From Armatimonadota bacterium (GTDB lineage: Bacteria > Armatimonadota > Fimbriimonadia > Fimbriimonadales > ATM1), in the NCBI GenBank assembly GCA_021324165.1, contig JAJPJR010000082.1:1-32953 (forward strand): a DNA stretch of 32,953 bases, given 5' to 3'. The translations under genes were made by a program, and so were the position numbers. A model generated the notes under the pieces. It ran no database searches. It saw nothing but the letters and a program-made list of their open reading frames with translations, and was not told where the DNA came from. How positions within the stretch are numbered: position 1 is the stretch's first letter; every line of letters begins with the position of its first letter. Positions 1 to 6,962 of this stretch are shown piece after piece.

Positions 1-1512
1 GCCCCGATCGTTCGCGTTCACCGCCGCATTCGGGTCGTACATCCTCAGCGTCTGCTGAATCATCGCGTCAATCTCGGCAGGAGGCAGATCGCCGATCCGT
101 CCAAAACCTTTGTCCGCGCTTCGGCTCCAATACTCAAACCCATAACCGCCGCTCTTCACGCTGAACGCTTTCGAGTCGAACCCCTGGCTCCCGGCATCTA
201 CGCTGCTCATTTGAAACGCCACCGATGGGCCCTTAAACTTTTCGGAAGTGCTGAACGCGATGTCGCTTCGGTCGAGCCCGCGCTCCCGCGCCCAAATCTC
301 GCGTTCATTTTCCGCAAGATCCTTCGCGCGCATAAACCCGTTGTCGAAATTCTGCGAAAGATAACTCAAATTGAAAACGGGGCCCGTGAACTGAATCCCT
401 TTCATCCGAATCTCGCCATGCTCATCGCCGATCGTCGTTTGGTTGAACTTGAGCGATGACTCCCCGCCGAAACTCAATGCGGCTCCCATCACCGCGCGGT
501 CAATCCCTTTCTCTTTGGCAAGCTGATCGCGATCGGCTTCTGCGATATCAGCGAACCGCGTGAACCCTTTGTCAATGCCCCGCGACTGATAGAACGCTTC
601 GAACCCGTGCGTCTTCAATCCATAATTCGCCCACTCGATTCGTGCATCGCCGTCTTGCAAAACTTTCAACGTGTTGCCGATCGAAACAGTCTTGTCACTT
701 CCTGCGCTGATGCCCATGCCATACCGCTGAAGGCCTTTCTCCTTTTGCAGTTGAAGCGCCGTTTTGTCGTCATACCCCGCACCTTGCAGCATTCCAAAAC
801 CCGCGAACTTCTTGCCGACGTTTTGATAATCCAAATCAAGCTTCAAACCGTCGAATGTGCCGCTGAACTTCTGCAGAATCAACTTATCCGTTCCTTCGAT
901 TCCGCGGATCGTGTTCGATTGGTCAGGAGAAGATGAATCCGCCCTCACATCCGGCCGCGACTGGCTCGAAACCAAAAACAGCCCCGAAAGCGAACCGCCC
1001 CCAAACGAAAGATGATTCTTCAGTCCTGCCAGATTCAAATTCATCATCGAGCCGTCGGCAAACCGGCTCACGCTGTTCATTCCCAGCATCATCTGGATGT
1101 CGCTTTCCTGCCCGAAATGCAAACTCAGCAGCGGAAGAGCAAATCCCGCTGCTTGCTGCTTCGCTGCATTGGGATCGTGCCGATATGCAACCCGGATGGA
1201 CTGGTCGGATCGAACTCTGGCCGAAATATAAATCACGCCGCCCGCGTAATCCACCGAGTAATCGTCGCCCTCTTTCAACGGCGCGCCATCCAGTTCAACG
1301 CGAACCGAACCGCGAATCACCCCGCCGTATCGCAGCGGAAAGCCGATGCCTTGTCGGCGGGCAGGCATCACATCAACGGCCAGCTGGCCGCCGAGTTGCG
1401 GAGGCGGCGCCAACTCCACCTTCTGGCCCGATTCCAGCATATCTTGCGCGAGCGCAACTGTCGGCACGCACACCGCGCCGGTCAAGGTTGCAAGCGCAAA
1501 TCTCCGTTTCAT
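1..1512 (-). CDS. Exported protein with ~76-residue tandem repeats (partial)
   Basis: The reading frame is open from the ATG at 1512 to the window edge (504 codons, no stop), so the C-terminus is missing. The product begins with a typical signal peptide (MKRR, hydrophobic stretch, ALA-Q near residue 22). Residues 40-110 look like a beta-rich module with 'LDGAPLKEGDDYSVDYAGG', a pattern seen in exported proteins that precede outer-membrane-type barrels. From residue 225 a unit recurs: aromatic beta-strand, then K/N-G-F-x-R-x-x-D-L/I, an acidic helix, and (K/R)-E-(K/R)-G-(I/L)-D-R. KEKG-like motifs lie at 258-260, 334-336 and 410-412, with a degenerate fourth near 488. The upstream anti-sigma-like gene ends 18 bp before this start, so the two are probably co-transcribed. 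Function is not recognised; a surface or outer-membrane location is inferred. Confidence 0.75.
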   Translation of the reverse strand, partial: MKRRFALATLTGAVCVPTVALAQDMLESGQKVELAPPPQLGGQLAVDVMPARRQGIGFPLRYGGVIRGSVRVELDGAPLKEGDDYSVDYAGGVIYISARVRSDQSIRVAYRHDPNAAKQQAAGFALPLLSLHFGQESDIQMMLGMNSVSRFADGSMMNLNLAGLKNHLSFGGGSLSGLFLVSSQSRPDVRADSSSPDQSNTIRGIEGTDKLILQKFSGTFDGLKLDLDYQNVGKKFAGFGMLQGAGYDDKTALQLQKEKGLQRYGMGISAGSDKTVSIGNTLKVLQDGDARIEWANYGLKTHGFEAFYQSRGIDKGFTRFADIAEADRDQLAKEKGIDRAVMGAALSFGGESSLKFNQTTIGDEHGEIRMKGIQFTGPVFNLSYLSQNFDNGFMRAKDLAENEREIWARERGLDRSDIAFSTSEKFKGPSVAFQMSSVDAGSQGFDSKAFSVKSGGYGFEYWSRSADKGFGRIGDLPPAEIDAMIQQTLRMYDPNAAVNANDRG

Positions 1513-1530
1513 CTTTCAGTGAGTTCCGAA

Positions 1531-2409
1531 TCAGAACTGAATCTTGTCGGCGTCCTTCAAATCGGTTCGGTTCTTGTTGTGTTCTTTCAGCATCGCGCGA
1601 AGCGCCTCATTCGCGTCGGGTTGCGGTTCCGGCTGCGCCGCCGCCGTGCTCGGCGCGTCGTCATCCGAGATGATCGCCACCACGTCGGGCCTTTGGGGCG
1701 CAGGAAACGGAACCGAATTCCCGGCTCCAGCCGAAGGCATCACTTTGGTTTGGCCCGCAGGCGCCACGGTCGGCGGGGCTAACTTCTTCGCATCGCTGCC
1801 CTTCGGCTTCAATCCCCCTGCCGTCGAGCCCACCATTGACGCCTCCATCACGGCTTGCATCAGCCGCGAGTCCCCAAGCCGAGGCTCTGACTGTTCTGTC
1901 GTCGCCACCCTCACGGGCTGCATGATCGAGCCGGACGACAAAGGCGCTTTTTCGAACTCTTTTTCAGCCGCTGGCTTCGTTACGGGAGCCGTGCTCCGCT
2001 CGGTTCGCATCGCTGCCAAATCCGAGAACCTTCCCTGCCCGCTCGTCGGCGCGTTCAAACGCACCACGCCCGCAAACAGAGCCGCCGCGGCCAGAGCGGC
2101 CGGAACAGCCCATCGCCAAGCCGTTCTCGGCTTGCGGTCACCCGTCGTTCTCGACAGAATCTCCGCTTTCAGAGCCGCCGGAGGCTCGAACTGCTCACTC
2201 AGCAGAGCAGCCTGCGCCCGAAGATCGGAGAGCACCCCCATCGCCTGAGGCGAGCCCGCCAAGTAAGCATCCACAAGCCGCCGCTCCTTGACCGAGCACT
2301 CGCCATCCAGATAAGCCGAAAGCAGTTCGAACATCTCTTCATCCAGGCTTTCCGCCGGGGCCGAGATCTGAAGTTCGTCCCAAATATCGAGTTGTTTCTG
2401 ATCGTCCAT
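1531..2409 (-). CDS. Anti-sigma-factor-like single-pass membrane protein
   Basis: 292 residues. The N-terminal part has an acidic helical segment with LLSAYLDGECSVKERRLVDAYL (written here as two overlapping helices, residues ~29-50), which resembles the start of the anti-sigma domain found in ECF anti-sigma factors (L-S-A-Y-L-D-G-E-L). The usual zinc ligands HxxxCxxC are absent; only one Cys (in GEC) is present, so it would be a non-zinc variant. One membrane segment lies at about residues 100-117 (AVPAALAAAALFAGVV). The rest is Pro/Ala/Lys-rich and probably disordered and periplasmic. No sigma factor gene lies beside it: upstream is the divergent rplJ promoter, downstream the exported repeat protein. 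It may regulate through an unlinked sigma factor, or the domain may have been reused as a membrane scaffold. Confidence 0.65.
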   Translation of the reverse strand: MDDQKQLDIWDELQISAPAESLDEEMFELLSAYLDGECSVKERRLVDAYLAGSPQAMGVLSDLRAQAALLSEQFEPPAALKAEILSRTTGDRKPRTAWRWAVPAALAAAALFAGVVRLNAPTSGQGRFSDLAAMRTERSTAPVTKPAAEKEFEKAPLSSGSIMQPVRVATTEQSEPRLGDSRLMQAVMEASMVGSTAGGLKPKGSDAKKLAPPTVAPAGQTKVMPSAGAGNSVPFPAPQRPDVVAIISDDDAPSTAAAQPEPQPDANEALRAMLKEHNKNRTDLKDADKIQF

Positions 2410-2546
2410 TCTTTGTTTAATTCCCGCCGGCGCGGCCTATTTTTGCGGGGCGCCGCATCGGTTTAGACCGGGCAACCTTGGGGCTCGTGTTGCGGCAGAT
2501 CCAGCGAAAATTGCCGTACTTTGAATGATCGGCCCAAACAACGATC

Positions 2547-2576
2547 TTGCATCGCCTCGGCTCGGCGTGCTATAAT
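2547..2576 (+). promoter_or_regulatory. Sigma-70 promoter of rplJL
   Basis: TTGCAT (2547-2552), 18-bp spacer, perfect TATAAT (2571-2576). Predicted transcription start is near 2583, giving an rplJ leader of about 140 nt. The rest of the 313-bp gap between the anti-sigma-like gene and rplJ (2410-2546) shows no gene. Confidence 0.75.
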
Positions 2577-2582
2577 CCTTGA

Positions 2583-2665
2583 CCGTCTCCGCAGACAGCC
2601 GGCGCCCCGCAATCGCAGGGCCTAAGATTCCAGCCAGCCGAGGAGGGCGAACTCGAGCGATTTTT
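2583..2665 (+). ncRNA. L10 ribosomal protein leader
   Basis: The 5' untranslated region of rplJ has the hallmarks of the L10(L12)4 binding leader: the CCGCAGACAGC element at about 2589-2599 and a CCAGCCGAGG element at 2634-2643, close to the CCUGCCGAGG seen in known L10 leaders, separated by a GC-rich hairpin. Established role: excess L10-L12 complex binds this kink-turn-containing RNA and represses its own operon. Boundaries are approximate because I judged by motif and position only. Confidence 0.7.
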
Positions 2666-2667
2666 CG

Positions 2668-2700
2668 CGAGGAGCCGTCCGCGTCTGTGGAGGCTCCTCG
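2668..2700 (+). promoter_or_regulatory. Stem-loop between L10 leader and rplJ (possible attenuator)
   Basis: Perfect 9-bp stem CGAGGAGCC (2668-2676) with GGCTCCTCG (2692-2700), 15-nt loop, followed by AACTGTTTTA. The U-tract is weak but could terminate transcription. The left arm borders an alternative small hairpin (GCGA/TCGC around 2657-2668), so mutually exclusive folds controlled by L10 binding are possible. Confidence 0.5.
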
Positions 2701-2722
2701 AACTGTTTTAGGGGACCGAAAA

Positions 2723-3247
2723 ATGCCGACAGCCAAGAAGATCGAACTCGTTGAAGCCGCTGCCAACTGGATAGAGCAGTCGAGTGGATTCATTTTCACC
2801 GAATACCGCGGTTTGAACGTGCAGGAGATTCAGCAGCTGCGCCGAGCGATCCGCGAGGCAGGCGGCGAGTTTCACGTGGTCAAAAACACCCTTCTCAGGC
2901 GCGCTTTCGGTGAAAAAATCGCCGGCGTTCCCGAAGAGTTTCACAACGGCCCCACCGCAACGGCGTTCCTTTTCAAAGATGAAGCCGCCTGCGCCAAAAA
3001 ACTGTTCGAGTTTGCAAAAGCCCACGCCGCGCTCAAAGTCAAGGGCGGCATCATCGAAGGCAAAACGATGGACGCCAAACAGGTGGAGGCGCTTTCCAAA
3101 CTTCCCAGCCGTCAGGAGCTGCTTGGAATGATCGCAGGCTGCGTCGCCGCCCCCCTTGCGAACCTTGTTGGAGTGCTTCAAGAAACCATCGCCGCACCCA
3201 TCAGGGCGATCGGTCAGATCGCTGAGCAGAAGGGCAGCGCGGCCTAA
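2723..3247 (+). CDS. rplJ: Ribosomal protein L10
   Basis: 174 residues, usual length for bL10/uL10. It anchors L7/L12 dimers to the 23S rRNA to form the ribosomal stalk. Sequence features: N-terminal [20 protein letters not shown], '[23 protein letters not shown]', '[11 protein letters not shown]', 'GPTATAF', and a C-terminal helix ending [11 protein letters not shown] for L7/L12 binding. The frame is open upstream to 2579, but the ATG at 2723 is chosen because AGGGGA sits just upstream, the homologous N-terminus starts there, and the upstream part is the RNA leader. First gene of the rplJ-rplL operon, probably autoregulated by the leader. Confidence 0.96.
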   Translation: MPTAKKIELVEAAANWIEQSSGFIFTEYRGLNVQEIQQLRRAIREAGGEFHVVKNTLLRRAFGEKIAGVPEEFHNGPTATAFLFKDEAACAKKLFEFAKAHAALKVKGGIIEGKTMDAKQVEALSKLPSRQELLGMIAGCVAAPLANLVGVLQETIAAPIRAIGQIAEQKGSAA

Positions 3248-3281
3248 TCAAAGTTTCAAACAATCAACCAGGAGAAAACAG

Positions 3282-3671
3282 ATGCCAAACGTCGTTGAAG
3301 AGATCGTCGAAAAAATCGCCGGAATGTCCGTGCTCGAACTCAGCGAGCTGAAAACAGCCCTCGAAGAGAAGTTCGGAGTTACAGCCGCCGCCCCCATGGG
3401 AATGCCCATGATGGCCATGCCTGGAGCGGGAGGAGGCGAAGCCGCAGCCGCCGAAGAGAAAACCTCCTTCGACGTGATCCTCGAAAGCGCCGGAGACGCC
3501 AAGCTTCAGGTGATCAAAGCCGTCAGGGCCGTTACCGACCTCGGGCTGATCGAAGCCAAAGACCTCGTCAATGAAGCGCCCAAGCCCCTCAAAGAAGGAG
3601 TCTCGAAAGACGACGCCGAAAAGATCAAGGCGGCAATCGAAGAGGCCGGAGGGAAGGTTACGATCAAGTAG
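3282..3671 (+). CDS. rplL: Ribosomal protein L7/L12
   Basis: 129 residues. Stalk protein that recruits translational GTPases. The N-terminal dimerisation helix ([26 protein letters not shown]) is followed by a Met/Ala/Gly hinge with [13 protein letters not shown], then the C-terminal domain with '[24 protein letters not shown]' and '[20 protein letters not shown]' and the terminal GGKVTIK. Start at 3282 is set by the GGAGA ribosome binding site nine bases upstream and by homology. It lies 34 bp after rplJ and ends 26 bp before the operon terminator. The Met-rich hinge is slightly unusual compared with Ala/Glu-rich hinges. Confidence 0.97.
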   Translation: MPNVVEEIVEKIAGMSVLELSELKTALEEKFGVTAAAPMGMPMMAMPGAGGGEAAAAEEKTSFDVILESAGDAKLQVIKAVRAVTDLGLIEAKDLVNEAPKPLKEGVSKDDAEKIKAAIEEAGGKVTIK

Positions 3672-3697
3672 ATCCTGGGGAGGACATGCAAACCGAA

Positions 3698-3727
3698 GGG
3701 AACCGCCCAAAGCGGTTCCCTACTTTT
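3698..3727 (+). terminator. Intrinsic terminator of rplJL
   Basis: Perfect 9-bp stem GGGAACCGC (3698-3706) / GCGGTTCCC (3712-3720), loop CCAAA, followed by TACTTTTTT. The right arm touches the stop codon of the convergent recombinase gene (3720-3722). On the minus strand the stem lacks a good T-tract, so it acts mainly on rplJL. Confidence 0.88.
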
Positions 3728-4640
3728 TTGCCCGCGGGTGGGCTTTGTCGTACTTCTCCTGGAGCGTATCGAGGTCGAGCCGCGTGTACCGGTCGGTTGT
3801 GGCGATGGACTCGTGTCCCAACAGCTCTTGCACCGAGCGCAGGTCTGCTCCAGCCTGCACCAGATGCACCGCATAAGAATGCCGCAGACTGTGCGGCCCA
3901 ATTTCGATATCCAGCCCCGCCTTCTCGGCGTGTTTTCGAAGCATTCGAAAAACCCCCGACCGGGAAAGCGGCCTTCCAAAACGATTCAAAAAAATCACGG
4001 AGCCCGAACGTTCATTCGCGAACGAACGCCTGCATGATTCCAAATAGGTTCTCAGCCAGTCGTGGGTTTCCGCCGGAATCGGAACCACGCGCGTTTTCGA
4101 TCTTTTGCCCGTGACTCGAAACACCGATTCCGATTCGATGTAATCCGAGAGCGACAGCGAGATCAGTTCGCTCACGCGCAGTCCAAGCCCGTACATCGCT
4201 TCCATCATTGCTCGGTCGCGCAGACCTTCTTTTGTCGAAAGATCGGGCGCCGAAAAAAGCGCGGCGATCTCGGTTTTGGTCAACGCTTTCGGAATCAAGT
4301 TCGGCAGACGCAAATCGGGCGGCTTAACATCAGCCGAAAACCCTTCGCCGCTCTCGCGCAGAATGAACTTATTGAACGATCGGATCGCAGAAAACCGCCG
4401 CGCGATGCTGCGCGCGTTCAGCCCTCTCTGTCTCAGCCGTTTCCCATATTCCCCAAGCGTCTGCTGATCAATTTCCGAAAGAGCCCCAATTCCAACTTTC
4501 GAAAGAAACGCGCGAAACTCGGTCAGGTCGCGGGAATACGCCTGAACGGTGTGCGCGCTCGCCGCACGTTCCGCACGCAGATGCTGCAAGAACGCTTCGA
4601 TCTGATCGCTTAACGCGTCAAACTCTTTTGAAAAAGCCAT
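3720..4640 (-). CDS. xerC: Xer-type tyrosine recombinase
   Basis: 306 residues, the usual XerC/XerD length. Site-specific recombinase expected to resolve chromosome dimers at dif. N-terminal SAM-like core-binding domain (residues ~8-95, with 'FLQHLRAERAASAHTVQAY'), C-terminal catalytic domain with R155 (GLGLRVSEL), K179 (TGKRSKTR), H250 and R253 (HSLRH), H276 (LLGHESI) and nucleophile Y285 (DRYTR). All catalytic residues are present. I start at the ATG at 4640, which gives the canonical Xer N-terminus; the open frame continues upstream inside the glycosyltransferase gene. It overlaps that gene's 3' end by 31 bp and is last in the operon. XerC and XerD cannot be separated from sequence alone; it may be the only Xer (XerA/XerH type) or one of a pair. 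Confidence 0.9.
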   Translation of the reverse strand: MAFSKEFDALSDQIEAFLQHLRAERAASAHTVQAYSRDLTEFRAFLSKVGIGALSEIDQQTLGEYGKRLRQRGLNARSIARRFSAIRSFNKFILRESGEGFSADVKPPDLRLPNLIPKALTKTEIAALFSAPDLSTKEGLRDRAMMEAMYGLGLRVSELISLSLSDYIESESVFRVTGKRSKTRVVPIPAETHDWLRTYLESCRRSFANERSGSVIFLNRFGRPLSRSGVFRMLRKHAEKAGLDIEIGPHSLRHSYAVHLVQAGADLRSVQELLGHESIATTDRYTRLDLDTLQEKYDKAHPRAKK

Positions 4641-6328
4641 ACCACCGGTCTGATGTACATCATATCGTGCGGCTCGGGCATCGCTTGACGGCAGAGCGCA
4701 CGCAGGTCGCTCCTCGAAACGATTCCGGCATTCGGATCGGAGCCCGCCGCCTGAATGTGCCCGCCCCAAAACTCCGCGCGAAGCCGATACTCCTTGCAGA
4801 TCAGTTGGATCGTCTTTTCAAACTCGGGCTCATTCAGCCTGTCGTGATCATAAAACTCAAAGCTGCTGAACACAATGTAGTCGGGATGCAGTTCGGTAAC
4901 CAATCGCGAATCCCACTCGATGCGGGGTCCGCTCGGCGGCACATAACGCAGCAGCCGCGGACTCTGTTTTCGCATCGAATCCAGCCGGCGGTTTGCATCC
5001 AACTCGTCGGTATCGGGAAACAGCGTGGGCGAATAAAACCACGGATCGTTCACAAACCCGATGGTTGCTTCCGCCGGAAGGTTTTTCGAAACCCATTCTC
5101 CGCACACATCCCTCGCGTCGGGCTGGGTCATGATGTTTGTCATTTCAACGACCCCGGTCGGCGCGGTAATTCCAAACAGCAGAAACACTCCGCACAGTGC
5201 GGCCGCCCATCGCGCCTTTCCGCCCTTTGCGTGCAGCTCACCTGTCAGATAACCAACGCCGATCGTCAAGATCAGAACCAGCGGAAACGCATACCTCATG
5301 AACTTCACTTCCGCTCGCCCAATCACCAAAAAAAACGCCGCAAAAAACAGAAGCAGAAGAATCCAGACTTGGGGACGCTTCACCGCGGCCCAGATCAAAC
5401 CGGCAATGCCCAGCACGCTTGCCCCCAGTCCCATCGCTGCCGGAAAATTCACCACCGGGTGATACAAAAACCCCGACGGTGTGCTCACAAACACAAGTCC
5501 GTGCCCCTGAGCCGAATGACCCAACTCATAACCGAAATCTCGGGCGAACACCGGCCATTCCAACAGCACCCCTGGCGTCGCCGCCAAAAAACCCGCGACC
5601 GCCGCACCCGTCAACGCCAAACCAGTTCGAAGGAGAGCGCCGCGGCACGCTGTCAGCCCTGGAATCAGCAGCAACGCTCCCAAGTATTTCGAACCCGCCG
5701 CGAGCCCGATCAACAAACCCGCACCTGCGGCCAGTCGAAGTTTCCGCTCGTTTTCCGCAGCGGATAAGAGACAAACGAAATACAGGGCGAGAGCGATCAT
5801 CATCGTCGAGAACGCATCAACCGTTTCAAACCGCGAATGCACCACCATGCCGGGCGCGGTCATCATGCAAAACGCCGCAACCGCCGCCCCGAACAGATTC
5901 GTAACGAACAGCGCCAGCAAAAACACGATGGACACCGCCGCAGCTCCCGAAATCGCGCTGATCACTCTTCCCGTTAGTTCGATTCCGCGCAAGGTTCTCC
6001 ACGTCTCCACGTTTTCGCCCGTCGGAACCCAACCGTAAGATTCGCCCATATTCGATCCCAGCTTCAAAACGGTCAGATACAGCGAGCCGTAGTTATAAAA
6101 CCCAGGTTTGAAATAAGGGTTAGAATAAGCCGCAGCCGCCGTGATAAGTTCGTCGGGATGCAGCGACTGGTGACGGTTCTCATTCGGCAGTCCCCAACCG
6201 ATCCCGATGCACCGGATCAGCAGCGATATGAGGAACAGCCAAACCGCAATCCAAACCCGCGTCCGACGTATGGGGCGCGCCGAAAGCGCTTCAAACCACA
6301 ACGGAACGGTTTGACTGTCGTTCGGCAC
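4610..6328 (-). CDS. GT39-like polytopic membrane glycosyltransferase (PMT/ArnT superfamily)
   Basis: 572 residues, GTG start at 6328. A GT-C fold protein: first membrane helix (WIAVWLFLISLLIRCIGIGWGL), then a large extracytoplasmic loop with HPDE (57-60), the acidic metal/catalytic motif of this superfamily, followed by about ten further hydrophobic segments (e.g. AAAVSIVFLLALFVTNLFG, LLIGLAAGSKYLGALLLIPGL) and a soluble C-terminal domain from ~410. Such enzymes move sugar from a polyprenyl phosphate carrier to protein or lipid on the outer side of the inner membrane. Donor and acceptor are unknown. Its start overlaps the degenerate HD-GYP gene by 38 bp and its end overlaps xerC by 31 bp, so translation is probably coupled. 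Confidence 0.8.
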   Translation of the reverse strand: MPNDSQTVPLWFEALSARPIRRTRVWIAVWLFLISLLIRCIGIGWGLPNENRHQSLHPDELITAAAAYSNPYFKPGFYNYGSLYLTVLKLGSNMGESYGWVPTGENVETWRTLRGIELTGRVISAISGAAAVSIVFLLALFVTNLFGAAVAAFCMMTAPGMVVHSRFETVDAFSTMMIALALYFVCLLSAAENERKLRLAAGAGLLIGLAAGSKYLGALLLIPGLTACRGALLRTGLALTGAAVAGFLAATPGVLLEWPVFARDFGYELGHSAQGHGLVFVSTPSGFLYHPVVNFPAAMGLGASVLGIAGLIWAAVKRPQVWILLLLFFAAFFLVIGRAEVKFMRYAFPLVLILTIGVGYLTGELHAKGGKARWAAALCGVFLLFGITAPTGVVEMTNIMTQPDARDVCGEWVSKNLPAEATIGFVNDPWFYSPTLFPDTDELDANRRLDSMRKQSPRLLRYVPPSGPRIEWDSRLVTELHPDYIVFSSFEFYDHDRLNEPEFEKTIQLICKEYRLRAEFWGGHIQAAGSDPNAGIVSRSDLRALCRQAMPEPHDMMYIRPVVWLFQKSLTR

Positions 6329-6962
6329 TCGCCGATGTTAGCACTCCGAGAAGCGCCCGCACCACAACCGGGTCGAACCGCGTGCCGCTTCCATCACGCA
6401 CAACCTCGCGAGCCAAAAAATCTCCTTGGTCGCGGTAAGCGTCAATGTACGCCTGAACCACGCCGATGATGCGCGACTCGAGCGGAATCTCGGAGCCCGA
6501 CGGCAGATACGCTGCCTCCGACCCGCCATAAGAAAGGTGATGACACCGAACCACAAGCGAAGCGTGTTCAAGGGTCGGAATCAGCGAAAGCATAGATGCG
6601 CCCACTTCTGGATGCTTCTCGAACTGCGCGCGCTCCTCGTCGGTCCAATTCGAACGCGCCCTGCGGAGTTGATCGTACGGCACGGCGGCCAGGCCGATCT
6701 CCGCAAGGTGCACCGACGTCTCTACGCTGCGGCAGATCGCGCGAGGACATCCCATCGCCTTGCAAACTTTCGTGCAAAGCGATCTTGCCCACTCGGTTCG
6801 TCCCTTCGCTCCGGTCCGCGCCTCGATCGCCGAAGAAACCGCCGACAAAAACATCGCATACTTCTGTTCGAACCGAATCCGATGGAACACAAAGATCCAG
6901 ATCGCCGCGCCGATCGTAACGGCCGTGCATGCCGAAATGTACAAACCGATCAGCGTGTTCAT
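6291..6962 (-). CDS. Membrane-anchored degenerate HD-GYP-like protein
   Basis: 223 residues. One N-terminal membrane helix (residues 3-26), then a domain that aligns by pattern with HD-GYP. Several metal ligands are missing: the HD dyad is H85-L86, the DGxGYP motif reads GGSEAAYLP (145-154), and the Asp of the 'AxxDAFDAM' motif is Gln170. H117 (EKHPEVG), H141-H142 and the 'IPLESRIIGVVQAY' core remain. It is therefore probably not a c-di-GMP phosphodiesterase but could bind nucleotide or partner protein. ATG at 6962 overlaps the stop of the intact HD-GYP gene (ATGA). C-terminal 'DGSGTRFDPVVVRALL' matches the end of the intact paralogue ('CSGTQFDAHVVEAFI'), indicating duplication followed by decay of the active site. 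Confidence 0.75.
   Translation of the reverse strand: MNTLIGLYISACTAVTIGAAIWIFVFHRIRFEQKYAMFLSAVSSAIEARTGAKGRTEWARSLCTKVCKAMGCPRAICRSVETSVHLAEIGLAAVPYDQLRRARSNWTDEERAQFEKHPEVGASMLSLIPTLEHASLVVRCHHLSYGGSEAAYLPSGSEIPLESRIIGVVQAYIDAYRDQGDFLAREVVRDGSGTRFDPVVVRALLGVLTSASAERQSNRSVVV

Noticed and set aside
933-1782. Two long plus-strand frames in the region of the exported repeat protein
   Set aside because: They are antisense to a continuous minus-strand frame with a signal peptide and internal repeats; their products are Arg/His/Ser-rich shadow translations.
2437-2799. 120-codon minus-strand frame opposite the rplJ promoter and leader
   Set aside because: It lies across the promoter, leader RNA and start of rplJ; no ribosome binding site and no protein-like pattern.
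4628-5767. Long plus-strand frame (379 codons) opposite the glycosyltransferase
   Set aside because: It mirrors a well-supported membrane protein; the product is basic and low in hydrophobic patterning, as in GC-rich antisense frames.
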